The position numbers and the translations under genes are program-made. From contig NC_092200.1 of the NCBI RefSeq assembly GCF_043641665.1, positions 13,911,694 through 13,975,693 on the forward strand: DNA of 64,000 nucleotides. The letters run 5' to 3'. This document shows positions 34,901 to 46,222 of the stretch, one piece after another (within the stretch, counting starts at the first letter, position 1; every line of letters starts with the position of its first letter). This DNA is from Enoplosus armatus. Its lineage: Eukaryota > Chordata > Actinopteri > Centrarchiformes > Enoplosidae. The notes below the pieces were generated by a model. The model did no database searches. It was given only the letters and a program-made list of their open reading frames with translations, and was not told the origin of the DNA.

Positions 34901-36230
34901 AGACATGATGGGTTTACCTGTCTTAATATAACACAGTTGGCATAATGATAGCATGTACAGCGCAGATGACCAGGATTGTGTTTACAATAGGAGGCTCTGA
35001 CGTCCTTTCTGTCCACTCAGGATCCTGTATTTGTTTTGGGCTTTAACCACACAGCTCCTGATGAAAGAGCCTATGTGACAGCAGATGTACGACAGCAGAT
35101 CCCTGTAATGCTGATAGCAGACACACTTTGGCCTCAGGTTTACAGTGATCAATAGAGAGCTGAAGTGGTGCTCTCCTGCTGCTGGGATTGTTTGTGTCTT
35201 TTTTTACTGAAATCCATATTTTACTTTGAATACGTTTTACCCTTTTATGGTTTAATCATTTTCGTATATTTTGCGGGAGAATCTTTGGGTCATTGAGGCG
35301 AACTGGTTTATACACCCTTTGATATGCGAGCATATGATTTCGATAACAAAAGACATATACCTTTACAGGTTTACTTTGGTGCTGTTAATTATTATTTTAC
35401 TGTAGTTTGCCATAGAGGGCTTTAATTTACGCCACTCAGAACAGCAGCACCATCTAGTGGACACAGTTGGAAATTGCATGATTGTCTTCATTTACAAAAT
35501 GTTACAAAATGTTGATAAAAACCATTGCAATAGATGTGATTACTTGTGGTATTTATATATTCATTGGTGGTGGAAAAGAGGTTTTTGTGTATACTACTCA
35601 AGCAAAGACATATCAAAACACATCAGGCTTGATTTTTGATGATACAAGATTTTTTTTCACATAAGGTATTGCAGTCGCTGCTGATTATTTCCTTTATTTT
35701 GATTCAAAGTGAATGTATTTATTCAGATTTAAAAGCACCCTTATCCTGGGACATGCCGCAACTGATGCAGTGTCCCATCAACATAATTAAAGAACAGAAT
35801 AGTGACAAGTGTTTTAAGATTGAGATTTTTAAGTCTTATTTAGAACTAATATAACACAGCCCCCCTCCCAATTCTCTTCTATACATATATACACATAAGA
35901 CTGTAGCTAAAATAAACTAATTTAATTTTTTTAATATGGGTTATGAGGCCCAACAATTTCTTTAGATGTTATAATTGAGTGAGTAAGAATAATGAGTATT
36001 AATACTAAATAAAATATATTATTTAGAATTATTATATATATGATATAGAATTGTTATGTATTATGTATAATTGTTAATAAAAATGTTTAATTTCAGTTTT
36101 TCATTCCCAAGGACTGCTTTGAGTCTTCTTTTGGACACCAGGAGTAAATCTTACCTTTTTTTTTTTTTTACCTCTGTATACCAAAGGTTTGTGCTTTGAA
36201 GCTATCTAGAATATTTCTCATCAGTGGCTC
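31950..36230. other. Intergenic region between pck2 and psme1 promoters
   Basis: The two genes are divergent but about 5 kb apart. The region has a C/A homopolymer (31967-31985), a CA microsatellite (33619-33647) and, near 34200-34240, TTCATTTTGCAGCCGCTTTTATCTGAAGCAACTTACA, which resembles a sequence dispersed in fish genomes. No coding exon is recognised. Confidence 0.55.
33619..33647. repeat. CA microsatellite
   Basis: An uninterrupted AC dinucleotide run of about 14 units; a shorter CA run lies at about 33426-33435. Confidence 0.9.
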
Positions 36231-36265
36231 TTGTTAGGGGAAATGAAATGCCACAGCGTCCTCAA

Positions 36266-36286
36266 AACTACAAGTCCCACAATGCA
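36266..36286 (+). promoter_or_regulatory. ZNF143 (SBS)-like motif in psme1 promoter
   Basis: AACTACAAGTCCCACAATGC is very close to the vertebrate ZNF143/Staf promoter motif (ACTACAATTCCCAGAATGC). It is 220-240 bp upstream of the psme1 ATG, a typical promoter-proximal location. Confidence 0.6.
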
Positions 36287-36336
36287 CCAGGAGCATTCGA
36301 TTTTAAATTGGGAAAGTACGGAAATGTCTGCGCTTT

Positions 36337-36350
36337 ACTTTCATTTTCGC
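36337..36350 (+). promoter_or_regulatory. ISRE-like element in psme1 promoter
   Basis: ACTTTCATTTTCGC fits the interferon-stimulated response element pattern AGTTTCNNTTTCNC with one difference (C for G at position 2). It lies about 155-170 bp before the start codon. PA28-alpha is interferon-gamma inducible in mammals. Confidence 0.5.
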
Positions 36351-36443
36351 TTCTTTATGCTGAGTAACTGTGAGTATTTTTCCGTGTCGTGCACGGCATT
36401 GAATCGCACAGTTAAAGAGCTTATTATTAGTCTTTCTCGCCGC

Positions 36444-36452
36444 TTCGTTGAA
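36444..36452 (+). promoter_or_regulatory. GAS (STAT1)-like site of psme1
   Basis: TTCGTTGAA is a perfect TTCNNNGAA palindrome 54 bp before the ATG, possibly within the 5' UTR. Short, so it could occur by chance; its closeness to an ISRE raises the likelihood. Confidence 0.4.
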
Positions 36453-36505
36453 GTTTAAACGCTTTCATAAACTTAATCCAATAACTTTTCATCTACGGAG
36501 ACGAC

Positions 36506-39500
36506 ATGGCTGCTCTGGGTGTCCGCGTCGAGTCGAAGAAACAGGTGAGCACGAGCGTCTGCTAGCATGATTTGAAAGTGTTGTACGCCGACAGTTTAAA
36601 CCCACTTTCCCTTCAAACACTCGACTGGTGTGTCAGCGACGCTAACAGGTGAGCAGGGGTTCGGATAAGTGTTTGTTTTGATAACTGGACAGACAGCAGG
36701 GGTCATACGAGGCGAGCGGGTAGTTATCAGCTAATTAGCTGCGAAACGGCCCGTGAAGTTGTGCGATATCGTTAATATAGCGACGGGAAAATGATTATAA
36801 CTATATCATATGATGTCTTCATTGCAGGTGGACGACTTCTGCCAAAAGCTCACCAATGAGGTAATTAATGGAATAGTTACTAATATTTCCCAATCGTCCC
36901 ATTAATTTAAGTTTGTCACATTTATATGAACAGTGTTACAGTATTGTTATTATTATTTTTAAAACAGGCAGAAGAGCTGGTTTCAAAATTCTTCCCTCAG
37001 AAGATTGAAGAGCTGCAGATGCTGTTGAAGGTATCGATCTGTGACTGTATCAGCCATACTGGGGTCCTGCAGGGGTCTTTCGGGGTCACCTGAGGTTTCT
37101 CCAGCAAAATAAGCAGACTTCCTGTTCCTTTCCGTAACAACAAAACATTTCTTCAGACAAAATTTCATCAAACCACGGTCATTTAAGATGCAATTTAAGA
37201 TGTAAAAAATGTATCTCAATTCCTGAAAAGTTGTCAGAGGTAACATTTATGATTTGTATTTTCTGTCAGACGTCTTACAGCTGCGATGACCTGGTGTCCT
37301 TGAAGGCTCCACTGGACATCCCAATACCAGACCCGGCTAAAGAAGAGGCCAAACGCAAGAAGAAAGAGGAGGTCCCACACTTTGTTTTGATATAACTCCA
37401 AATACATTTAAGGTCTTTCATTGTCTGAGTACAGGAATTGACTCCAGTTTTAATTGAGCTAATTGCCAAATTAAGAAAACACCTCAGAGGGTTTAAGAGG
37501 TTAAATGGAAAGTAATATGTATATGTTGTTTTCTCAATAAGGAGTTGAGTATTTTATTTTCCTAACCATTGAATTTCTGCAGGAACACTGCATAGAGCCT
37601 CTCAACTGGGATCCTCAGCCAAGGGTTTATATTTAGCGTTTCATAAAATATCACAGACACAACACTGAAACTGAGTCCTTTGTTACCATGGCAACTGTTT
37701 TACAAATTGGCAGCAAGTGGGCCTTTTTATTTTGGGTGATCTTTAGAAAATCTAAATTGACACCTTAAGCTTAAAATCATATATGTGTGTGTGTGTGTAT
37801 TTATTTTCTTTTTGCCTTTTATTGTATCCCTTATTTATACAGATGCCCCCTCTATTTTAGCTGTTGCTGTCATATTGCATACATTGATTTAGAGGAGGGA
37901 AGACTAACGCTACCAGTGTCATTAGTTTCATGTGAGGAGAAATGGGTTGAAAGAATATTTGCGATTAAACAGCAACTCTTGGGAACAAACTTGAGGCAGT
38001 TGGAGTGCATTCAGGAGCTGCGTGCACAGAGCAGGGGCTGCTGGAACGAACTACATTTCTTTTACAAAGGAAAAAAAAAATCCAACATTTGACATCTTCA
38101 TTTAGCCAGCCACTGAAAAAAAAGCATGTGGGTGAGCTGTCTAAGAGATTAATAGGCAGTGAAAAACTCTTTGACCTGCTGCCTTCTGTTCTTATGCTGC
38201 AGAAGGAAGCGAAGGAGGGGAAGAAAGACAAGGACAGCGATAAAGAGGAGGAAGATTCAGGTAAATGGTGATGACAAGTGATAAGCAAAACATTCATTAC
38301 ACCTTATTAAACAAGGATATCCCTGTTTAAGGTGTCCTGTGTGATTACAGTCTGTAAAAGAATGTGTTTGTTATGTTTGTAATGATTAGATTGAAGAAAA
38401 TATGAATAGGTACTGGTGTGCTCAAATGGTTTATATGGCAGGGTGGTGATTTGCAAAGGTTCATTTCACAAAAACTATGATAATGGTTTGTCAAAATTTG
38501 GCAGCTATATTTATTCTTAAAAGATGTAATATTTATTAAAAACGGATCCCTGTGAGACATTATTGCTCTTCTACCTATTCCCTAACCAGTATTATTGAAA
38601 CTGAGGAGTCCAACTGTAACTAATGAGAAAACAAAGCCAGTTAAGGCATGGTTTATCTGCTGATCCACCAGGATTGATTAGTAGTAACTGGGGAGCAAGT
38701 GAACCATTTTATGTGCATGTTTGAAAGCAGTCTGGGTGAAGCCCGACTGAACTAGAATTTTCTGATATTGTGACAAAGTGAAGCAATGTATGGTGATGTT
38801 TTGTCCTTCAGGGCCTCCCTGTGGTCCCATCTGCACCAATGAGCGAGTGGAGAGTCTCCTGCAGGAAGTCAAGCCTCAGATTCAGATGCTGAAGGAGAAG
38901 CTCAACACGGTCAGTCAGTGTGTCTCTCAGTTAGTCTCTTAGCTTCATTTTATACCATGAAAATCAGTCTAAATGTGGTTGTTACTCTTACTTATCTAGT
39001 GCACAACATATGTAAGGTATATGCGTTTTACAAGAGACAAGAGCTCAAGACAAGAGCTCACATGCCATGTTTCAACAGTGGTTACATAATTTTGACAAAT
39101 GCTCTCCTTTTTGAGTGTGTTTAGACTTGTTCTTAATAGGGCCGTGTTGGAATTTTAATAACAGGAATTACTAGATATGAATAAATTCAGCTTTTCCCCC
39201 GCAGGTGTCAATGTGGGTGCAACTCCAAATCCCTAAAATTGAAGATGGCAACAACTTTGGAGTGGCTGTGCAGGTCAGTAACTTGGTGATCATTTGGTGA
39301 AGCGGCAGAATGAGTCTCTTGTTCTGTGTCTTGTCCGTGTTTGGACATTTGCCTCTCGCAGTGTTCATCTCTCGTGTGAAATGCATCCAGTTGAGTTTAA
39401 CATCTCTGTTCTTGTGCAACAGGAGAAAGTGTTCGAGCTGCTGACCAACACGCGCACCAAGATTGAGGGATTTCAAACCCAGATTTCAAAGTAAGAGCCC

Positions 39501-41403
39501 ACACCAATGCAGCTTGTTTGAGGTAGATTTTTTTGGTTTTTGAATGATGAACATAGGATGCAGTCAGCTCGTGTCCCTGCCCCCCCTTCATCCACCCACA
39601 CAGGTGTTGTTGGTTATTTTGGCTGGATAAATATATATAGCTCTTTTCAGTTTGCACTTGGGCACAGTCATGCTTGCAATTTTTGGAGATCATCAAACAC
39701 CATATACAACTCAGCATCATAAATGTGTTAGTTGTTCAGCCCAAACAGGAAGTTAGAAGTAGCCATAATAACTGAACACACCTTTTATTAAGGGCTGCAG
39801 GGCCTTTCAGACTTCAGTTTATAAAATTCAAGTCAATTATTTACAGTTCCCTTTAGGAAAATCTGTGTAATGTTTCAGTGCACTCAGTGTGAAATGCAAG
39901 AACCCCTTAATTTCAAAGCGAAACTATGTAACGTTAGAGAAAAGAACTAATACAATCTTCCCCTCTCAAATATACATTCATAAGCAATAAAACGCACCGT
40001 CGCTCAGTTCAGTACACTCAGGGGTTTTGCTGTTACAACCTTACTTGGTCTGGTATGACCAATAGCTTATGGTGGCTAATGTTAGCAAATGCTAGCACAT
40101 CTAAAGTAAATATTGCTGTGTAACAGACATTACCCAGTTAGTTTACTGACTTCATTACGCTACACATAAGTATTTGAGCTCGCTTTAATCAAAATTGGAC
40201 TGTGGGGTTCTTAGATAGCACAATTATAACATAAAGTTTGACATGTAGTGATTTTTAAGATGGTTAGGGAGTAATATATCCTGCTGATGACTGTTATGAA
40301 GGAATATCAAGTAACTTCTCTTTCTTCTGCTTGTTAGGTATTACAGTGAGAGAGGTGATGCTGTGGCCAAAGCCTCCAAACAATCTCATGTGGTCAGTAT
40401 CTCACGCTGTGTATCTTGATCTGAGTGGTACATGGTAAAACATGAATTTGTGTTTCTGTGTTTTAATGATCATACAAAGTGATGGAATCAATTAAAATAA
40501 AGGATATGGATGTTCACTGTGTGAACTGTTTGTGTGTAAAATGAAAGCTATTATGACGATGTGATGCTCTACGCACAGAGGGTACATACAAACTCTTGTG
40601 TGCTTTCTGCTGCAGGGAGACTACAGACAGCTGGTTCACGAGCTGGACCAGTATCAGTACTGTGAGCTCCGCCTTGTGGTCCTGGAGATCCGCAACACAT
40701 ATGTAAGACACCTACCCCCTGTTGTTTACTGTTAGGTTGCTTTGTAAAAAGGTTATATTTCATAAATGTATGGATGTGCAGAAAAATCTGAAAATTGTAT
40801 AAAACTGTCAACACACAACTGATAATGACCATTTGACTGCATTAAAGGCTGCGTACATGTCTTGGGAAGATTGTAAATCACACATATCAAACTTAATATA
40901 CCATTTGTTGTAATCATGCACTGTATTTTGAATAAAACTACCCACACATCTATAAAATATTCCAGCCGTGTCCCAGCAGCAGGGACGGTGGCTAAATGGA
41001 ATCCATTCCTTCTTAATAGGAGGGTAATTAAACTAATTGCTGTGCTTGTGTTAAATTGATTGGTGCTCCGTCTCCCATCTATTAATCACTGTTTGTCTCC
41101 TTCCTCTGGCTATTGTCCTCCTGTGTTTGATGCTGTTAATGAACAAGGCGGTTCAGGTGATGATGAAAGGAGCCGTTTGACACGATCGCGGCTCTGGATC
41201 TGGGCGTCTCCGTCTCTTTTATTACTGCCTCTAACCTTTCTGTCTCTCTCACATGCTGTCTGTCTTTCTTATAGCTCTCTGGCACTACATTTCCCACTGA
41301 TGTCTCTCTGTATTTCTCTCTGCAGGCTGTGCTGTTTGACATCATTAACAAGAACTACGACAAGATCAAGAAGCCCAGAGGAGACAAAGCTCTCATCTAC
41401 TGA
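36506..41403 (+). CDS. psme1: Proteasome activator subunit 1, PA28-alpha (249 aa)
   Basis: Exons: 36506-36544, 36828-36860, 36968-37030, 37270-37371, 38203-38260, 38812-38909, 39205-39273, 39423-39490, 40338-40392, 40616-40702, 41326-41403 (750 nt). It forms the heptameric 11S cap of the 20S proteasome that promotes peptide release for MHC class I presentation. Visible features: LKAPLDIPIPDP, a KEKE-type charged region (about residues 70-98), GPPCGP, the activation-loop region PKIEDGNNFGVAVQEKVFE, and [28 protein letters not shown]. The C-terminus KKPRGDKALIY ends in tyrosine, as needed to dock in 20S pockets. The KEKE segment, [12 protein letters not shown] and length 249 favour alpha (psme1) over beta (psme2). 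Exon 4 ends at a weak donor (GTCCCA). Poly(A) signal 41530. Confidence 0.93.
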
Positions 41404-41529
41404 GACTGACTCCAGCACTCTAACAAGATACAACTAGTGTAGTATGACACTCGTGATGTAACAATACACCTGCTCTGACAAAAATGTCTTCTTTTTCTTG
41501 TTCTGCATTCATTTTGGTTCAGATTACAA

Positions 41530-41535
41530 AATAAA
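41530..41535 (+). terminator. Poly(A) signal of psme1
   Basis: AATAAA 127 bp after the psme1 stop codon, followed by a T-rich stretch (about 41565-41578). The convergent fitm1 stop codon is at 41811. Confidence 0.7.
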
Positions 41536-41810
41536 GCAACATGGTTCCAATAAATCTGTCTGCGCTTCTTTTTTTTCAAAATGTGAATTTAAAATCTGGT
41601 TTTAGACCTACAATGAAAGTAACCTGCATGTTCAGATGATGCCAGAGTTATGTAGTGTTGTCAAGGGTGTTTACAGGTAATATAATATACCTACATTCTC
41701 TTTACAACCCAAACGAGAAGCCGCTTTGACTTAAAAACTTGAAAACTTGAGCCTGAGCTTTCAAGATCACAATCACTTCCCCAGAAACATCATCTGCTGA
41801 GGGTATCATG

Positions 41811-43647
41811 CTACTGAGGCTGTTTGTCGACATCTGTGTTGGTAAAAAGTCCCTCTCCTGGCAGCCCAGGACAGCCCCAGCTCAGTTTGAGTCTGTACCA
41901 TCCCTGATAGAGTCCTCTCCATCCCAGGTATCCCAGAGCTCCTCCCAGCTGCTGGGAGGGGAACTGGGGGAAGTGCGCAAGCAAACACAGCAGCAGGAAC
42001 ATCCAAACAGCAAGTAGAACTACACACAGGAGGAAGATAAACCTCAAAGGGGCACCAGGTGACCTCTGCGGAGGCTTCGCTTGAGCCAGGTGAGGGCCGA
42101 AGACGGACATTTCCTCGACGAGCAGCAGGCAACACAAGCAGAGGATGAGGACGTCCTGGGATACTTCATAACCTCTCCACACCATGTTGGCCTTGAGGCA
42201 GGAGGCCTTGGTCTGGTCTTCATGCAGGAGCAGCAGAGGCTGGACTGAGGAGGCAGAACCTGGGATATCCTGGGCAGGGGTCATGGGTTCATAACAGGTT
42301 CCTGCTGCATTCTCCAGCAGAGCCAGGAAACACCGACAGCCCCACCAGAGTAAACCCACGATCCCTACCCGGGAGAGGTGGCGGAGGAGGACAGGGGGGG
42401 AGTGACGGGTGGAGACGGAGAGGAGAAGGATGAAGGAACCTGTGAAGATGCAGGTCCAACCCCAAGTGGACTTAAGGAACTTCCTGTGAGTGTTGAAGCA
42501 GAAATAAGTCAAAAGACTGTTAGTATGAGTATAACTGCTGCTGTAAGACTCACCTACCGACACAAGTATGAATCTGAGGTGGGCCTCCTCTAAAGTCCTG
42601 GGCTCAGTCTTTGTAGTGTTTTTGAATCCACTCAAATTTGTTGCACTGCCAAAGGATGAATGATTGCTTAGCTGATGGCTTCATATAATGAGTTACATAA
42701 TACCAAAATGCATTAAATAACCTCACAAAAAATGAGCCCTGAGCAAAGCATCATGGGCCTTTAGTTCATGTAAAAACTTGAACTAATCCTAACTCCTATC
42801 CATTAAAATGTGCAGTTGGATAGATACCAATATACAGTACATACTATAAACATACAATATGAGTATACAACTTTTGATGGATTTATAGATTGCCAGAAAA
42901 GCATTAATGCTTTGATAAGGTGTTACAATGCATACATTTAAAAACTTTTGGGGGGAAATATGGCAGCAGAGCAACCAGCAAAAGAATGAATGACTGAATG
43001 ATAAATAATAATATTTATTATGATTTAGACCTTTTAACTTTAACAGAACCAGTGGCCACAAGTGACATTGTCAGTATAATGGTAAATCATAGTGTAAGAG
43101 GAGTGAGTCAGAGTTAGCTAACATTAGCTAGCATTAGCCATCACAAGTTACTGGTCATACCATACCAAGTAAGGCTGTAGCAGCAAAACCCCTGAGTGCA
43201 CTGAGTGGAGAAAGGGTGGCCAGGCGAGTTTAATGACCTTTGGACCCATAAACACCCATTCAGGACAGACTTTAAAGGAGCGTGCAGGTCCACCTGAAAT
43301 ATGAGATTCCCATTTAAAAGCAGAAACACAACATATACTTTGATTTTCGGGGGCTCTCACCTGTACAGATAGTGGTTGCTGTTTGCGAAGATGCTGTACT
43401 TTGACACCCAGAAACTCAGCACAGGACCAAACAGAACCAAACCAGAGAGCATCAGGTGGAAATGTCCTCTGACCAGGTTGCTTCCCAAAATTCTGGCCAG
43501 CAAGTTTGTCACAAACACCAGAGCAGCATTCAGGAGCCTGAGGATGAATTTTCCCGGCAGTGTCAGCTCTGCAGCCATCTTGTGTAACTTCTCCAAGTTG
43601 ATCTCTGGTGTGAAGCCATTTGAAGAGTTTTCAGTCTTAAGATCCAT
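41811..43647 (-). CDS. fitm1: Fat storage-inducing transmembrane protein 1 (FIT1), 319 aa
   Basis: Two coding exons, 43647-43361 and 42483-41811 (960 nt), the two-exon layout of FITM genes. FIT proteins are ER membrane proteins that act on acyl-CoA/lipid intermediates and promote triglyceride storage in lipid droplets; FIT1 is mainly a muscle form in mammals. Visible: several hydrophobic membrane segments, the family block STWGWTCIFTGSFILLL after the exon junction, TCYEPM, LLLHEDQ, SCLKA..WRGYEVS, CCLLLVEEMSVF and GLF near the end. Similarity to vertebrate FIT1 is clear, with about 25 extra residues. The gene is convergent with psme1 and co-directional with dcaf11, as dcaf11-fitm1 are in human. 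In the last helix the usual FHQY-type histidine position reads FPQF. Confidence 0.88.
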
Positions 43648-46222
43648 GTTTGTCTGCTTGGTTTGTCTTGTGTTAGATTTAATTTTGACAATGTTTTCCT
43701 CTTCTTTTCTCTTTGTGTCCAGTTAGAGCCCTGTGGCGGAGTCCGCCTCACTTTCCTCTCTTTTGTCTTTGATAGGCTCACCAGTTCGACTCTGGGAGCC
43801 TTTCTACTTTATCACTGCCAGGCCTGCAGGAGAGCACATGGTTTATAAAAATACAACCCCTCTGTCCCTTTCACCCTCAAAAGCCCTCCCCCTCCACAAC
43901 ACAGACTCAGAGTGAGGACACGGTAATGGCTGCTGCTGTAACTGACCTCATTACTCTCGACACAATGATCCAACGCGTTGTGAATTTAATCCCATTCGAT
44001 GGCAGCTGATGGCACAAAAACCGAATCTGTGGCTTGAAAACAAACCCCAAATTGTGCATGATGGCTTAAAACAACTGCTTAGCAATCAGACTTACTGGTG
44101 TGATGCAACATTGTTCAATTACATTTGCTTTTAGCATCAAAAAATGTCTCATCTATACCCGCATTAAGAATCACTCTGACATGAAATGGATCGTTTGGCC
44201 TCCTCTTTAGTCTCTCCATTCTTAGAATCAGCTGTTGGAGCCAAAACTAATTTAAGTTATAAACTGTTGCCAGCCTGCATTTGGCGCCACGAACAGCTGC
44301 ATTTCTCTCAGCACTCTTTTTCATTTCCAGGCCCACTCCTCAGGCCAGAGCCTCTTATAAACCTCTTCAACTCCCAGAGCCAAACTGAGTAAATCTAGTC
44401 TTTCCATGGGATTTAGGCTCAATAAAATAGACTAGAGCTGTTTTCACAAGCCAGGACATCCAGTCCCACAACTAATACAGACCCTTCTTTAAGTGACACA
44501 GTTCTTACAGTGAAAGGCTTCTCGGTTATTCATAAGTATCTTTTTTATTAAAAACTACTAAACATGGTGACAGGGACAAGCATTTTTTTATGACTTTATT
44601 TTCTGGAGCCAGCAAAGTTTTCCTGAATTGTGACCTCCTCTTCCTAATAAAGTATCTTAAGACTTCATTAAAACTGTAGCTAAAATGATAAATGATTGCC
44701 ACCACTGTGTTGGTGTGTTGTTATAAGAATCTAATTTGTATTGAGTAGGAACACTAAGTGTAAATGAAACCAGACATGCCAAAGAATCTAATTTTAGACC
44801 ACTTACTGCATTGCTGTTATTACAATGACCTTCAAGCAACTTAGCTATGGTTCCTGTTGCAGCTAATTGTCAGTTGTCTTTTATGTGCTGCTGGCAAATT
44901 CATAAAAGACAGTTGACAGTTGTATTTAGCCAAATTAAATGGACAAATGACATTTTCAGGACAAAGAAACTAAATGAAAAAGGAAACATATTTACAGAGC
45001 AAGTTTAAAAACAGCAGCAAGTAGTCAGTAAAAACCTTTGGCGATAGATTTAAAGAAAGGTTTTATTGTTACTGTAAAACAACGGTCTGAGAGTGAAATA
45101 TGGGTTTTGATATAAACAGCTGAAAATTGCATATACAGATCAGTGTGTAAGTTTTGATCCACGCACACACATCCAGTCCCTTCACCAAGTCTCAACGTAT
45201 TATCACACACATTCAAATCTTTTAAACAGATCACAGGTTTGTATTGGCCAACAAAATAACCTCTTTTTTATCGACTCAAGGCTTGTGTTTCCAGAGTTGA
45301 GCGCTGATCCACGATCAATAATAAGACCTCAGACTATCACTGTGTCTACATACAAGGGTTGCCTTTAAACTTGAGGCAGTGTAAAGAGGATTCAGCATAA
45401 AATCATTGCGAGTTTGACAACACTAAAAGGGACGTTCAGGCGTTCTGGTCAACTTGGTATGCTGGAAATATCCGACTTGGCATGTTGACCACCAGGCAGT
45501 TGCCCCTGAACAGCTGATCAAATGGTGGACCAATGGTAAACTGGGCACCTGGGAAATAATGTACTGGATTATTATAATATACTGGGTCTTTCCATGTGGA
45601 CTTTGAACGTGACGGCCCCTCAAATAGGACACAGCTCATGTTATTCATAACAGCGAGTCCAAATCAGCACACTGACAACTATCTAAATACACTCCCTGAA
45701 CGCACATACCATTAAAATACTATACATTTATACAGAATCATCATCCTCAGTTTCTCCCTGCAATATCCAACGTTGATTTTCATATGACTAACTTGCCGTT
45801 AAATTTCAATAACTCACTAAGTAAGTGCAGTGCTTTGTGTTTGGAGCTCCAGCACATTTGCGCCAAGTGTTTCAGGCCAAAATCAAAATCTCTGGCCTGC
45901 TGACTTTGCGCAAAGACAGTGAGGCGAAAATAAAAGAAAAACAGAAGTGGGCCGTCCCACTGTGCCCTAATCTGCACTTGACAATGTAAGGCTTGAATGC
46001 CTTCCAAATGAACACTTCACAACCACGCTATAATTGTAATCATTAATATCCAGCATTGAATTTAAAAGATATTTAAGTCTCCCAAAGTCCTTTTGAGCTT
46101 GTTGCCTTCCTCTGTTAGGGCCAGCCTCGCCCTCCCTTCTGTGGCGATGTCACTTCCTCTGACATCTTGTCCTTTGTCTCTCTTCTTCTTCTCTTGCCGC
46201 CTCAGAGGTCTTTCTCCCATTG
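43648..46222. other. Intergenic: fitm1 promoter side and dcaf11 3' side
   Basis: A TATA-like TTTATAAAAATAC lies at about 43843-43856 (reads TATTTTTATAAA on the fitm1 strand) with an E-box CACATG at 43836, about 190-210 bp upstream of the fitm1 ATG; a promoter role is possible. A short - strand ORF at 45436-45648 is noted under findings. No other gene is recognised. Confidence 0.45.

Noticed and set aside
36983..37246. - strand ORF (87 aa) in psme1
   Set aside because: It overlaps psme1 exon 3 and intron antisense and has no recognisable domain.
42735..42785. ZNF143-like motif near AGCATCATGGGCC
   Set aside because: It matches the consensus poorly and lies inside the fitm1 intron, not at a promoter.
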